Assembly (NCBI GenBank): GCA_934085875.1
Contig: CAKOHQ010000015.1
Span: 1-25,974 of the forward strand
Reading direction: 5' to 3'
Source: an uncultured Bacilli bacterium
GTDB lineage: Bacteria > Bacillota_I > Bacilli_A > RF39 > UBA660
Length of the DNA stretch: 25,974 bases
The notes beneath the pieces were generated by a model. It made no database searches. It had not been told where the DNA came from and saw nothing but the letters and a program-made list of their open reading frames with translations. Positions 8,411-16,505 of the stretch are shown one piece after another (within the stretch, counting starts at the first letter, position 1; the number at the start of each line of letters is the position of its first letter). The position numbers and the translations under genes are program-made.

Positions 8411-9607
8411 ATGAAAATATTAAGTGTAAATGCAGGTAGTAGTTCATTAAAGTTTACTTTATTTCTAATGCCTGAAGGAAAAGAATTAATAGGAGGATAT
8501 TTTGAAAAAATAGGATTAGAAGATAGTTTCTATTCTATTAAAATGAATGGAGAAAAAACAAAAAAAGTTGCTAGTGTTCAAAATCATGATGAAGCAGTTA
8601 AAATTTTAATAAAAGAATTAATTGATAATAAAGTTATTAGTTCACTAGAAGAATTAGATGGGGTAGGACATAGATTAGTACATGGTGGAGAAAAATATAC
8701 TGATTCCGTTGTTATAAACGATGAAGTAATTAGTACGGTAGAAGAATTAATTCCATTAGCACCATTACATAATCCAGCTAATTTAATTGGAGTAAAAGCA
8801 TTTATGGAAGCATTACCAAGTACACCAAATGTAGGAGTCTTTGATACAGCATTCCATCAAACAATGAAAAAAGAACAATATTTATACAGCGTTCCATATA
8901 GTTGGTATACTGATTATAAAGTACGTAAATATGGTTTTCATGGTACAAGTCATAAATTTATTACAAAAACTATGAAAGAAAAATTAGGAAAAGACAATGT
9001 AAATTTAATAATATGTCATGTTGGTTCAGGTGGATCTTTATGTGCTGTTAAAGATGGGAAAAGTTTTGATACAACTATGGGATTTACACCAAATGCAGGT
9101 ATAATGATGGGTACACGTTCTGGAGATATTGATTATTCATTAATTCCGTATGTTATGAAAGAATCAAATATGAGTTTAAAAGAAGTTGACAATTCATTAA
9201 ATAAACAAAGTGGATTGCTAGGAATAAGTGGTGTTAGTAGCGACCATAGAGATATAGAAAATGCTATGGAAGAAGGAAACGAACTTGCTGTACTTGCAAA
9301 TGAAATGTATGTAAATAGAATAGCAAATTACATTGCAAACTATTATGTAGAATTAAATGGAAATGTAGATGCTTTGGTATTTACAGCAGGATTAGGAGAA
9401 AATGCAATAAACTTCAGAAAAGATGTTTTAGAAAAATTAGAATGTTTAGGAATTAAATTAGATCAAGAAGTAAATAATAAAGTTGCTGGATTCAAAGAAA
9501 TTCATGAAGGAATAATAAGCACAAATGATTCAAAAGTACCAGTATATGTTGTTCCAACAAATGAAGAATTAATGATAGCAACTGACACATATGAATTAAT
9601 AAAATAG
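8411..9607 (+). CDS. ackA: Acetate kinase
   Basis: Converts acetyl phosphate and ADP to acetate and ATP, the last step of fermentative acetate production; the reaction is reversible and cytoplasmic. The 398 residues are full length for the family. Visible motifs are NAGSSSLKF at the N-terminus, VGHRLVHGG, FDTAFH, GFHGTSHK, the HVGSGGSL phosphate loop, GFTPNAGIMMGTRSGDID and AGLGENA near the end. The frame is open from 8381, but ATG 8411 is the true start: a strong AAGAAGGG lies 8 bases before it and the family begins MKILSVNAGSSS. No phosphotransacetylase gene is adjacent in the window. nrnA follows after 7 bases, so the two are probably cotranscribed. Confidence 0.97.
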   Translation: MKILSVNAGSSSLKFTLFLMPEGKELIGGYFEKIGLEDSFYSIKMNGEKTKKVASVQNHDEAVKILIKELIDNKVISSLEELDGVGHRLVHGGEKYTDSVVINDEVISTVEELIPLAPLHNPANLIGVKAFMEALPSTPNVGVFDTAFHQTMKKEQYLYSVPYSWYTDYKVRKYGFHGTSHKFITKTMKEKLGKDNVNLIICHVGSGGSLCAVKDGKSFDTTMGFTPNAGIMMGTRSGDIDYSLIPYVMKESNMSLKEVDNSLNKQSGLLGISGVSSDHRDIENAMEEGNELAVLANEMYVNRIANYIANYYVELNGNVDALVFTAGLGENAINFRKDVLEKLECLGIKLDQEVNNKVAGFKEIHEGIISTNDSKVPVYVVPTNEELMIATDTYELIK

Positions 9608-9614
9608 GTGTATA

Positions 9615-10577
9615 ATGTTTAATAACATAAAACAAATAGCAAAAAAAATAAAAGAATATAATGAAATTGTAATAGCAAGACATAGAGGACCAGATCCTGA
9701 TGCCCTTGCTAGTGAAATTGCATTAAGAGATTCAATTAAGCTTACATATCCAAAAAAAAATGTATATGCAGTTGGAAATAGTGTTTCAAAATTTAAATAC
9801 TTTGGAGAATTAGATAGAATTGATGATAACATATTAACAAAACCTTTGTTAATCGTATTAGATGTACCAAATAAATCAAGAATTGATGGCATAAATTATG
9901 ATAACTATGATTGTGTAATAAGAATAGATCATCATCCAAGTGTAGAAGATATAGCAAATATAGAATTAGTAAATGAACATGCATCAAGTACATGTGAACT
10001 AATTACAGAATTATTATATAACAGCAAATTAAAAATAAACCAAAACATTGCTTCAAATTTATTTTTAGGTATAGTTGCAGATAGTGATAGATTTTTATTA
10101 AGTTATACAAGTCCAAAAACATTCAAGTTAATAACTAATCTATTAGAGGATTATAATTTAAATATGTCAGAATTGTATAATAACTTATATACAAGATCAA
10201 TTAACGAAGTAAAGTTTCAATCATATATAACATTAAATATGACAATTACAGAAAATAACTTTGGATACATAAAAATAGATAAAAAAATAATAGATGAGTT
10301 TAAAGTAGATTCATCATCAGCAAGCAACATGATAAATAATTTCAATTTTATAAAAGAACTTTATTGCTGGGCTTTCTCTAGTTATGATGAAAAAAATAAC
10401 ATTCATAAAATAAATATAAGAAGTAGAGGTCCAATAATAAATGATGTAGCGCAAAAATATAATGGTGGAGGACATATATTTGCAAGTGGTGCACGAATAC
10501 AAAGTGAAGAAGATGTAGATAATTTATTCAAAGAATTAGATCAAAGAACAAAAGAATATAAAGAAAATATTAAATAG
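9615..10577 (+). CDS. nrnA: DHH/DHHA1 phosphoesterase, NrnA-type oligoribonuclease and pAp phosphatase
   Basis: NrnA-type enzymes degrade 2-5-nt RNA fragments to mononucleotides and can dephosphorylate 3'-phosphoadenosine 5'-phosphate; related proteins hydrolyse cyclic-di-AMP products. The 320 residues match the family length. The DHH domain shows ARHRGPDPDALAS (about 22-34), VLDVPN, the DHH motif in RIDHHPSVED, and IVADSDRF. The C-terminal DHHA1 domain shows IRSRGPIINDVA and the substrate-binding GGGHIFASGA. The ATG is 7 bases after the ackA stop, with AGGTG just before it. In an AT-rich Bacillota genome with RNase Y nearby, turnover of short RNA is the most likely role. A pure c-di-AMP pathway phosphodiesterase is the alternative. 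Confidence 0.9.
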   Translation: MFNNIKQIAKKIKEYNEIVIARHRGPDPDALASEIALRDSIKLTYPKKNVYAVGNSVSKFKYFGELDRIDDNILTKPLLIVLDVPNKSRIDGINYDNYDCVIRIDHHPSVEDIANIELVNEHASSTCELITELLYNSKLKINQNIASNLFLGIVADSDRFLLSYTSPKTFKLITNLLEDYNLNMSELYNNLYTRSINEVKFQSYITLNMTITENNFGYIKIDKKIIDEFKVDSSSASNMINNFNFIKELYCWAFSSYDEKNNIHKINIRSRGPIINDVAQKYNGGGHIFASGARIQSEEDVDNLFKELDQRTKEYKENIK

Positions 10578-10599
10578 ACATGTCGCAAGACATGTTTTT
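10578..10599 (+). terminator. Terminator of the ackA-nrnA operon
   Basis: ACATGTC (10578-10584) and GACATGT (10589-10595) form a perfect 7-bp stem around a GCAA tetraloop, followed by T. It begins directly after the nrnA stop codon. Confidence 0.85.
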
Positions 10600-10667
10600 A
10601 TAGCTTATTATATATCAAATATGAAAATAGAATAGATATATAAAAACATAAGATTATATAAAACTCT

Positions 10668-10695
10668 TTGTAAAATACTATTATTATAGTAAAAT
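10668..10695 (+). promoter_or_regulatory. Probable polA promoter
   Basis: TTGTAA (10668-10673) and TAAAAT (10690-10695) are separated by 16 bases. They lie between the nrnA terminator and the polA ribosome binding site. The match is moderate. Confidence 0.5.
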
Positions 10696-10712
10696 ATTAG
10701 TAGGTGGTAAAA

Positions 10713-13265
10713 GTGAAAAAAATAATACTAATAGATGGAAATAATTTAATGTTTAGAAGTTACTATGCAACTGCATACAGTGGTAATTTAATGAAAAATA
10801 GTAAAGGTTTTTATACTAATGCATTATATGGCTTCGTAAACATGATGAATAAAATAATAGATGAGGAGAAGCCAACTCATATAGCAGTTGCATTTGATAT
10901 AGGTAAAAATTTTAGAAAAGATTTATATAAAGAATATAAAGATGGTAGAAATAAAACTCCTGATGAATTAAAAATGCAAATGCCTGTTGCTAAAAAAATA
11001 TTAGATGCTATGGGTATAAAACATTATGAAATAGAAAATTATGAGGCTGATGATATAATTGGAACTTTATCTAAAAGAGCATATATAGATCCAAACTTTG
11101 AAGCTTTAATAGTATCTAGTGATAAAGATTTATTACAATTAATTAATGAAGAAATAGAAGTAAAATGTTTAAAATCAAAAGATTATATTAGATACAATGT
11201 AAACAGTTTCAAAGAAGAATATGGTTTTGATCCTATAAGAATTATTGATTTAAAAGCACTTATGGGAGATGCAAGTGACAATATTCCTGGTGTAAAAGGA
11301 ATCGGAGAAAAAACAGCAATTAAATTAATTAGAGAATACGATACTATTGAAAATTTATATAATCATATAGACGATATTACTGGTAAATTAAAAGAAAAAT
11401 TAGTTAATGATAAAGAAAGTGCTTTCTTTTCAAAAAAAATTGCAACTATATATTTAGATGTACCAATAAATGATGATTTAGAAGATATGAAATATAGTGG
11501 AGAAAAAACTAGTGAATTATCTAATATATTTGAAGAATTAGAATTTTATAGTTTTATGAAAAAATTTGAAAAGAAAGAAATAGAAGTAAATATAGAATAT
11601 AAAATATTAAATAATGTTAATGAAATAAATAAAGATAACATTATCAGTTATTACATTGAATGTGATAAATTTAATTATCATTTTGGTAATATACTAGGGA
11701 TGGGACTATACGATAAAGACAATTTATTCTTTGTAAAAAAAGAAATGGTTAATGAAGTGTTAACTTATATTAAAGATAGTGTAAAGTATACATTTGATTT
11801 AAAAAAGAATAATTGTTTAGTAGGATATATTATTGATAATACTATATATGATCATTTAATAGTAGCAGATTTATTAAACTATAATTATAGAGAAGATTTA
11901 GGTATATTAATGAAAAATGATGGTATTAATATAGATGAATTATATGATTTTTATAAAAAAGGTGGTAATTTAGAATATAATGTAGTTAGAAAAGCAAAAT
12001 ATATTAATGATATCAGAGATGAGTATATAAAAAAATTAAAGTTAGAAGATATGTATGATTTGTTTGTTAATGTTGAAATGCCTCTCATAAATGTACTTAC
12101 TAAAATGGAATTTAATGGAATTAAATGTGATAGAAATATATTAGATAAAATGAGTATTGAATTAACAAGTAAAATAAATAAATTAACTCAAGATATATAT
12201 ATTGCCGCAGGAGAAGAATTCAATATATCTAGTTCTAAACAATTAGGAAGTATATTATTTGAAAAATTAGGATTAAAGCATGCTAAGAAAACTAAAACAG
12301 GTTATTCTACAGATAGTAAAGTATTAGAAAAAATAATGAATGACCATCCAATAGTTCCTTTAATTCAAGAATATAGAAATTTAACAAAATTACAAGGAAC
12401 TTATGTTGAAGGATTAAAGAATTATATAATGGAAGATGGTAAGATACACACCATTTATAAACAAACATTGACTAGGACTGGAAGACTTTCTAGTACAGAA
12501 CCTAATTTGCAAAACTTACCAGCAAAAGATGAATTGGGAAGACTTATAAGAAAAGCATTTTTACCTGAAAATGATATGTTTTTAAGTGCAGATTATAGTC
12601 AAATAGAATTGAGAATATTAGCACATATAAGTAACTCAAAAGAATTAATAAGTGCATTTGTAAATGGTGAAGATATTCATACTTTTGTTGCAAGTGATAT
12701 ATTTGGTGTTCCTAAAGAAGATGTTACTAAAATAATGAGACATACTGCAAAGGCTGTTATATTTGGTATAGTTTATGGTATAAGTGGATTTGGTTTAGGA
12801 GAAAATATAGGTTTAAGCATAATTGATGCAAAAAAATTTATAGATAAATATTATGAATTATATCCAGGTGTTAAAAATTATATGGATAATATAGTTAAAG
12901 AAGCTAAAGAAGATGGTAGTGTAAGAACATTATTTAAAAGAAAAAGAGTAATAGAAGAATTAAATAATCCAAATTACATGGTACGTATGAGTGGTGAAAG
13001 AATTGCACTTAATACTCCTATACAAGGAACTAGTGCTGATATTATAAAAATGGCTATGGTAAAAATTGATAATGAAATAACAAAACGTAAATTAAATAGC
13101 AAAATGTTGTTACAAATACATGATGAATTAATATTTGATGTGGTAAAAGAAGAAAAAGAAGAATTAGAAGAATTAGTTAGTAACATAATGAAAAATGTTG
13201 TTAAATTAAAAGTACCATTAGATGTTAGTCATGACTATGGAACTGATCTTTACGAAACAAAATAA
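10713..13265 (+). CDS. polA: DNA polymerase I
   Basis: Fills gaps and removes RNA primers during replication and repair. 850 residues. The 5' nuclease domain (about 1-290) has IDGNNLMFRSYYA, YEADDIIGTL and the helix-hairpin-helix GDASDNIPGVKGIGEKTA near 186. The middle domain (about 300-460) has the size of a 3'-5' exonuclease but lacks a recognisable acidic ExoI motif (the stretch reads SYYIECDKF), so proofreading is probably lost, as in Bacillus Pol I. The polymerase domain carries motif A DYSQIELR near 628, motif B RHTAKAVIFGIVYG near 676 and motif C QIHDELIFDV near 802. Phe is kept at the motif B position that governs dideoxynucleotide discrimination. The start is GTG 10713, 5 bases after AGGTGG; GTG 10704 lies inside that site. 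Confidence 0.97.
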   Translation: MKKIILIDGNNLMFRSYYATAYSGNLMKNSKGFYTNALYGFVNMMNKIIDEEKPTHIAVAFDIGKNFRKDLYKEYKDGRNKTPDELKMQMPVAKKILDAMGIKHYEIENYEADDIIGTLSKRAYIDPNFEALIVSSDKDLLQLINEEIEVKCLKSKDYIRYNVNSFKEEYGFDPIRIIDLKALMGDASDNIPGVKGIGEKTAIKLIREYDTIENLYNHIDDITGKLKEKLVNDKESAFFSKKIATIYLDVPINDDLEDMKYSGEKTSELSNIFEELEFYSFMKKFEKKEIEVNIEYKILNNVNEINKDNIISYYIECDKFNYHFGNILGMGLYDKDNLFFVKKEMVNEVLTYIKDSVKYTFDLKKNNCLVGYIIDNTIYDHLIVADLLNYNYREDLGILMKNDGINIDELYDFYKKGGNLEYNVVRKAKYINDIRDEYIKKLKLEDMYDLFVNVEMPLINVLTKMEFNGIKCDRNILDKMSIELTSKINKLTQDIYIAAGEEFNISSSKQLGSILFEKLGLKHAKKTKTGYSTDSKVLEKIMNDHPIVPLIQEYRNLTKLQGTYVEGLKNYIMEDGKIHTIYKQTLTRTGRLSSTEPNLQNLPAKDELGRLIRKAFLPENDMFLSADYSQIELRILAHISNSKELISAFVNGEDIHTFVASDIFGVPKEDVTKIMRHTAKAVIFGIVYGISGFGLGENIGLSIIDAKKFIDKYYELYPGVKNYMDNIVKEAKEDGSVRTLFKRKRVIEELNNPNYMVRMSGERIALNTPIQGTSADIIKMAMVKIDNEITKRKLNSKMLLQIHDELIFDVVKEEKEELEELVSNIMKNVVKLKVPLDVSHDYGTDLYETK

Positions 13266-13269
13266 ATAG

Positions 13270-13303
13270 AAAAAATGTATATAAAACTATATATGTTTTT
13301 TTT
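13270..13303 (+). terminator. Probable terminator after polA
   Basis: An A-run with TGTATAT (from 13270) pairs with ATATATGT and a run of eight T (to 13303), with two G-U pairs. The stem is nearly all A-T. Confidence 0.45.
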
Positions 13304-13309
13304 AACATA

Positions 13310-13318
13310 TGATAAAAT
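13310..13318 (+). promoter_or_regulatory. Extended -10 promoter for lepA
   Basis: TG, one base, then TAAAAT (13313-13318) forms an extended -10 box about 25 bases before the lepA start. No good -35 box is visible. Confidence 0.4.
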
Positions 13319-13342
13319 AGTTAGTAGTCGGGTGATGATACA

Positions 13343-15136
13343 ATGAATAATAAAATTAGAAATTTTTCTATAATAGCACATATAGATCATGGTAAAAGTA
13401 CTCTTGCAGATAGAATATTAGAATTAACACATAGTGTTGATAAACACGATATGAAAGATCAATTATTAGATTCTATGGATATAGAGAGAGAACGAGGAAT
13501 TACCATAAAGTTAAATGCAGTTGAATTACATTATAATTATAAAAATGAAGATTATACATTACATCTTATAGATACTCCAGGACATGTAGATTTTTCATAT
13601 GAAGTGTCACGTAGTTTAGCCGCATGTGATGGAGCCCTTTTAATAGTCGATGCAGCGCAAGGCATAGAAGCTCAAACATTAGCAAATTTATATTTAGCAT
13701 TAAATAATGATTTAACTATTATTCCAGTTATAAATAAAATAGATTTACCCAATGCTAATGTAGAAAAAGTATCAAATGAACTTGTAGATGTTTTAGGATT
13801 TAAAAAAGAAGATATAGTTTTATGTAGTGGAAAAACTGGAGAAGGTGTAGATAAATTATTAGATAAAATAATTGAGATTATTCCAGCACCTAAAATAGAT
13901 ATCGTATCACCTACTAAAGCTTTAATATTTGATTCATATTTTGATCCTTATAGAGGAGTAATATTATCTGTTAAATTAGAAACAGGAAAAATAAAATTAA
14001 AAGATAAAATTAGATTTATGGCAACTAATGCTGTTTACGAAGTAGTTGAATTAGGTGTAAATACACCAAAAGAAAAAAAATTAAATGAACTTTCTAGTGG
14101 ACAAGTAGGTTGGATAAATGCATCTATTAAAAGTATTGATGATGTTAATGTAGGAGATACAATTACATTAGATGATAATCCTGCTAAAGAGCCGCTTGAA
14201 GGATACAAACCTATGAAACCTATGGTATATAGTGGATTATTTCCAATAGAACCTAATAAATTTGAAAGTTTACGTGAAGCACTAGAAAAATTAAAATTAA
14301 ATGATGCTGCACTTACTTATGAACCTGTAACAAGTATAGCATTAGGATTTGGATTTAGAGTAGGTTTCTTAGGATTATTACATATGGAAATAATTGAAGA
14401 AAGAATTGAAAGAGAATTTGGTATAGATATAATTGCTACAAGTCCAAGTGTTGTTTATGAAGTTATAAAAACAAATAAAGAAAAAGTATTTATACATGCT
14501 CCTAATGAAATGCCAGATAAAGTAAATATTGAATGTATAAAAGAACCTTTTGTTAGTGCAAGTATATTTGTACCTAGTGAATATATTGGACCAATTATGG
14601 ATTTATGTAGTGAAAAAAGAGGAATTTATAAAAATTTAGAATATATAGATAAAACAAGGGTTAATATTCATTATGAATTACCACTTTCAGAAATAGTATA
14701 TGATTTCTTTGATAAATTAAAATCATATACTAAAGGTTATGCTTCATTTGATTATGAATTATCTGATTATAAACAAAGTGATTTAGTGAAAATGGATATA
14801 TTAATAAATGGAGAAATTGTTGATGCATTATCAAGTATAGTACATAAAGATGTTGCTTATAACAGAGGAAAAGAAACTGTTGAAAACTTAAAAAAAATAA
14901 TTCCAAGACAATTATTTCAAGTTCCTATACAAGCAAGCATTGGATCTAAAGTTATTGCAAGAGAAAATATTAGCGCTATGAAAAAGAATGTACTAGCTAA
15001 ATGTTATGGTGGAGATATATCTAGAAAAAGAAAACTATTAGAAAAACAAAAAGAAGGAAAGAAAAGAATGAAAATGGTAGGTAATGTAGAAATACCACCG
15101 GAAGCTTTTTTACAAGTTTTAAAAACAAATAAGTGA
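13343..15136 (+). CDS. lepA: Elongation factor 4 (LepA), ribosome-associated GTPase
   Basis: EF4 is a conserved translation GTPase that binds the ribosome and is linked to back-translocation and initiation fidelity. The 597 residues are full length. GTPase motifs are AHIDHGKST (about 12-20), [17 protein letters not shown] and NKIDLPNA. The middle region has the beta-barrel ([11 protein letters not shown]) and the EF-G-like domain with [14 protein letters not shown]. The family-specific C-terminus is intact: [20 protein letters not shown] and then [18 protein letters not shown] lies about 8 bases before the ATG. It ends in TGA, which shows TGA is a stop in this organism. The HD gene starts 7 bases later, so lepA, the HD gene and the ASCH gene may be one operon. 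Confidence 0.98.
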   Translation: MNNKIRNFSIIAHIDHGKSTLADRILELTHSVDKHDMKDQLLDSMDIERERGITIKLNAVELHYNYKNEDYTLHLIDTPGHVDFSYEVSRSLAACDGALLIVDAAQGIEAQTLANLYLALNNDLTIIPVINKIDLPNANVEKVSNELVDVLGFKKEDIVLCSGKTGEGVDKLLDKIIEIIPAPKIDIVSPTKALIFDSYFDPYRGVILSVKLETGKIKLKDKIRFMATNAVYEVVELGVNTPKEKKLNELSSGQVGWINASIKSIDDVNVGDTITLDDNPAKEPLEGYKPMKPMVYSGLFPIEPNKFESLREALEKLKLNDAALTYEPVTSIALGFGFRVGFLGLLHMEIIEERIEREFGIDIIATSPSVVYEVIKTNKEKVFIHAPNEMPDKVNIECIKEPFVSASIFVPSEYIGPIMDLCSEKRGIYKNLEYIDKTRVNIHYELPLSEIVYDFFDKLKSYTKGYASFDYELSDYKQSDLVKMDILINGEIVDALSSIVHKDVAYNRGKETVENLKKIIPRQLFQVPIQASIGSKVIARENISAMKKNVLAKCYGGDISRKRKLLEKQKEGKKRMKMVGNVEIPPEAFLQVLKTNK

Positions 15137-15143
15137 GGTATTT

Positions 15144-15524
15144 ATGAAAAGTGATATATTTAATGTGGAATTAGACTATATACAAGATGAAAGATTAAAA
15201 GAAAATGTAAAGATAATATTAAATAATTTACCAGATTATTTTTATAGAGTACAAGCAGCATCTACTGGAAAATATCATCCTAAATATGCTTTAGGAGAAC
15301 AAGGATTAGTTAGACATGTAAAAGCTGCTGTTTGTTTAGCTCATAATTTATTTGATATATATAAATTTGATAATCATACAAAAGATATAATTATTATTAG
15401 TTTATTGATTCATGATGGATTGAAACATGGTTTTATAGAATCAAAATATAGTGTATTTGAACATCCATTATTAATTGGTGAATTATTAGAAAATATAAAA
15501 GATAAATTATCTTTAACAGAGTAA
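15144..15524 (+). CDS. HD-domain phosphohydrolase, interrupted by an in-frame TAA
   Basis: The N-terminal 126 residues of an HD-type metal-dependent phosphohydrolase. His58 in LVRHVKAA, His90-Asp91 in LIHDGLKHG and His107 in FEHPLL form an HD metal site. The frame stops at TAA 15522-15524, but the same frame then stays open for another 61 codons to TAG 15708. Those codons read like the missing C-terminal third (ASHMGRFN, then EKFVHMCDFLASRK). The intact gene would have 188 codons. A single change of CAA, AAA or GAA to TAA explains it. The gene starts 7 bases after lepA with AGGT in front. The substrate is unknown. The truncated product may be unstable, and loss of the HMGRFN part probably harms activity. 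Confidence 0.8.
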   Translation: MKSDIFNVELDYIQDERLKENVKIILNNLPDYFYRVQAASTGKYHPKYALGEQGLVRHVKAAVCLAHNLFDIYKFDNHTKDIIIISLLIHDGLKHGFIESKYSVFEHPLLIGELLENIKDKLSLTE

Positions 15525-15710
15525 GAAAGATTAGAAATAAAAAACAATGTTGCTAGTCATATGGGTAGATTTAATACAAATAATTATTCTGATATAGTTT
15601 TACCTATTCCAAAATCTGTCACAGAAAAATTTGTCCATATGTGTGATTTTCTAGCAAGTAGAAAACAAGTACAATTTAATTTTGATGAAAATAATAATAT
15701 AACAGAATAG
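15525..15710 (+). pseudogene. C-terminal remainder of the HD-domain gene after the in-frame stop
   Basis: The reading frame continues in phase from 15525 with ERLEIKNNVASHMGRF and reaches FVHMCDFLASRK and a TAG at 15708-15710 without another stop. It has no ribosome binding site of its own before a good start codon (ATG 15561 is internal). The intact frame suggests a recent nonsense change, a sequencing error or stop-codon readthrough. Confidence 0.7.
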
Positions 15711-15720
15711 AGGGATAATT

Positions 15721-16065
15721 ATGGTACACGTTATGAAATTACAACCAGAATATTTTAATTATATTTTAAATGGAACAAAGAGAATTGAAATAAGATTATA
15801 TGATGAAAAAAGACAAAATATTAAATTAGGTGATAAAATTAAATTTTTAAAAGAACCAAATTTAGATGAATCTTTTGAAGTAAAAGTAATTGGATTATTA
15901 AGATATAATTCTTTTGTAGAAATGTTTAATGATTTTGATATAAGTATTTTGTCAGATAAAAATATGAATAAAGAAAAATTGTTAGAAGATTTAGAAAAGT
16001 TTTATACAAAAGAAAATCAACAAAAATATGGTGTGCTTGGAATAAGATTTGAAATGATTATTTAA
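15721..16065 (+). CDS. ASCH-domain protein
   Basis: A 114-residue protein with the ASCH fold, a small PUA-like beta barrel thought to bind RNA or modified nucleotides; some members are amidohydrolases. The signature is LNGTKRIEIRLYDEKR (about residues 17-32), followed by KLGDKIKF; the Lys and Glu-Arg residues are typical of the ASCH binding cleft. The end QQKYGVLGIRFEMI is also typical. The ATG follows AGAGGG at 7 bases and lies 10 bases after the interrupted HD gene, suggesting the same operon. The family call is good; the exact role is unknown. Confidence 0.87.
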   Translation: MVHVMKLQPEYFNYILNGTKRIEIRLYDEKRQNIKLGDKIKFLKEPNLDESFEVKVIGLLRYNSFVEMFNDFDISILSDKNMNKEKLLEDLEKFYTKENQQKYGVLGIRFEMII

Positions 16066-16068
16066 AAA

Positions 16069-16096
16069 ATTCAATTATAAAGAATTGAAATTATTT
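16069..16096 (+). terminator. Hairpin after the ASCH gene, probable terminator
   Basis: TTCAATT (16070-16076) and AATTGAA (16083-16089) form a 7-bp stem with a 6-nt loop, followed by ATTATTTA. The T-run is imperfect. Confidence 0.4.
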
Positions 16097-16111
16097 ATAT
16101 TATATGTTATA

Positions 16112-16140
16112 TTGATTATGTAATTCAAATGTTTTATATT
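16112..16140 (+). promoter_or_regulatory. Promoter-like sequence before the tandem repeats
   Basis: TTGATT (16112-16117) and TATATT (16135-16140) are spaced by 17 bases and lie 12 bases before the first 35-bp repeat. No protein gene on the plus strand follows, so a transcript from here would be non-coding. Confidence 0.45.
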
Positions 16141-16151
16141 TAATAAAAAAA

Positions 16152-16256
16152 GTGAGTGATGCCAGCTCAAAATGGTACTTGATAAAGCGAGTGATGCCAG
16201 CTCAAAATGGTACTTGATAAAGTGAGTGATGCCAGCTCTAAGTGGGCACTTAAAAA
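16152..16256 (+). repeat. Three tandem 35-bp repeats
   Basis: Copy 1 (16152-16186) and copy 2 (16187-16221) differ at one base (GTGAG versus GCGAG). Copy 3 (from 16222) matches the first 17 bases, GTGAGTGATGCCAGCTC, and then diverges. In all three copies TGCC is followed 10-11 bases later by GGTA or GGCA and then CTT, so each can fold into a small hairpin. The repeats are more GC-rich than their surroundings. They are directly adjacent without spacers. Confidence 0.85.
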
Positions 16257-16263
16257 AGAAAAA

Positions 16264-16297
16264 TGTGATTTATATAAAAAAAATCACAATTTTTTTT
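16264..16297. terminator. Bidirectional terminator
   Basis: TGTGATTT (16264-16271) and AAATCACA (16281-16288) form a perfect 8-bp stem. A-rich sequence lies on the left and a run of T to 16297 on the right. It can end transcripts of the repeat locus (plus) and of the deoD and small-ORF unit (minus), and overlaps the stop codon of the latter. Confidence 0.75.
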
Positions 16298-16469
16298 GCA
16301 ATTTTTTAATACTTTTACGATACTCTACATATTCTAACCAAGTACCGCCATTCTCTTTAAATTTATCATATTCTACTTGAGTTCCCCATTTTTCTCTCAT
16401 TTTAAAATCTTTTTCATTCCACCAAATTTTACCTCTATTATTTTCTGGGTTGTAACAGTGTGGTAACAC
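16284..16469 (-). CDS. Small Trp-rich hypothetical protein, 61 aa
   Basis: A 61-residue protein with four Trp and two aromatic clusters (GKIWWNEKDF, then GGTWLEYVEYRK), ending in a basic helix. I do not recognise the family and see no signal peptide or membrane segment. The start is GTG (16467-16469), with a strong AAGGAG 8 bases upstream. It lies 36 bases downstream of deoD on the same strand and ends in TGA inside the shared terminator. The good ribosome binding site, the placement and an amino-acid composition unlike a chance frame in AT-rich DNA support a real gene. Its function is unknown. Confidence 0.6.
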   Translation of the reverse strand: MLPHCYNPENNRGKIWWNEKDFKMREKWGTQVEYDKFKENGGTWLEYVEYRKSIKKLQKKL

Positions 16470-16505
16470 AATATCATCTCCTTAATAAATTTTAGTATAT
16501 TACAA

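Larger units (their letters stand above)
16147..16297 (+). ncRNA. Candidate small RNA built from the 35-nt repeats
   Basis: The repeats are bracketed by a promoter-like sequence (16112-16140) and a strong terminator hairpin (16264-16297), with no convincing protein frame between. A transcript of about 150 nt would carry three repeat hairpins. I do not recognise it as a known RNA family. It could equally be a non-transcribed intergenic repeat. Confidence 0.3.

Noticed and set aside
16152..16256. CRISPR array
   Set aside because: The 35-bp units are directly adjacent with no spacers, and no cas genes are nearby.
16159..16256. Seven-codon frames starting at ATGCCAGCT in each repeat
   Set aside because: They end in TGA within each unit, lack a good ribosome binding site and change frame from unit to unit.
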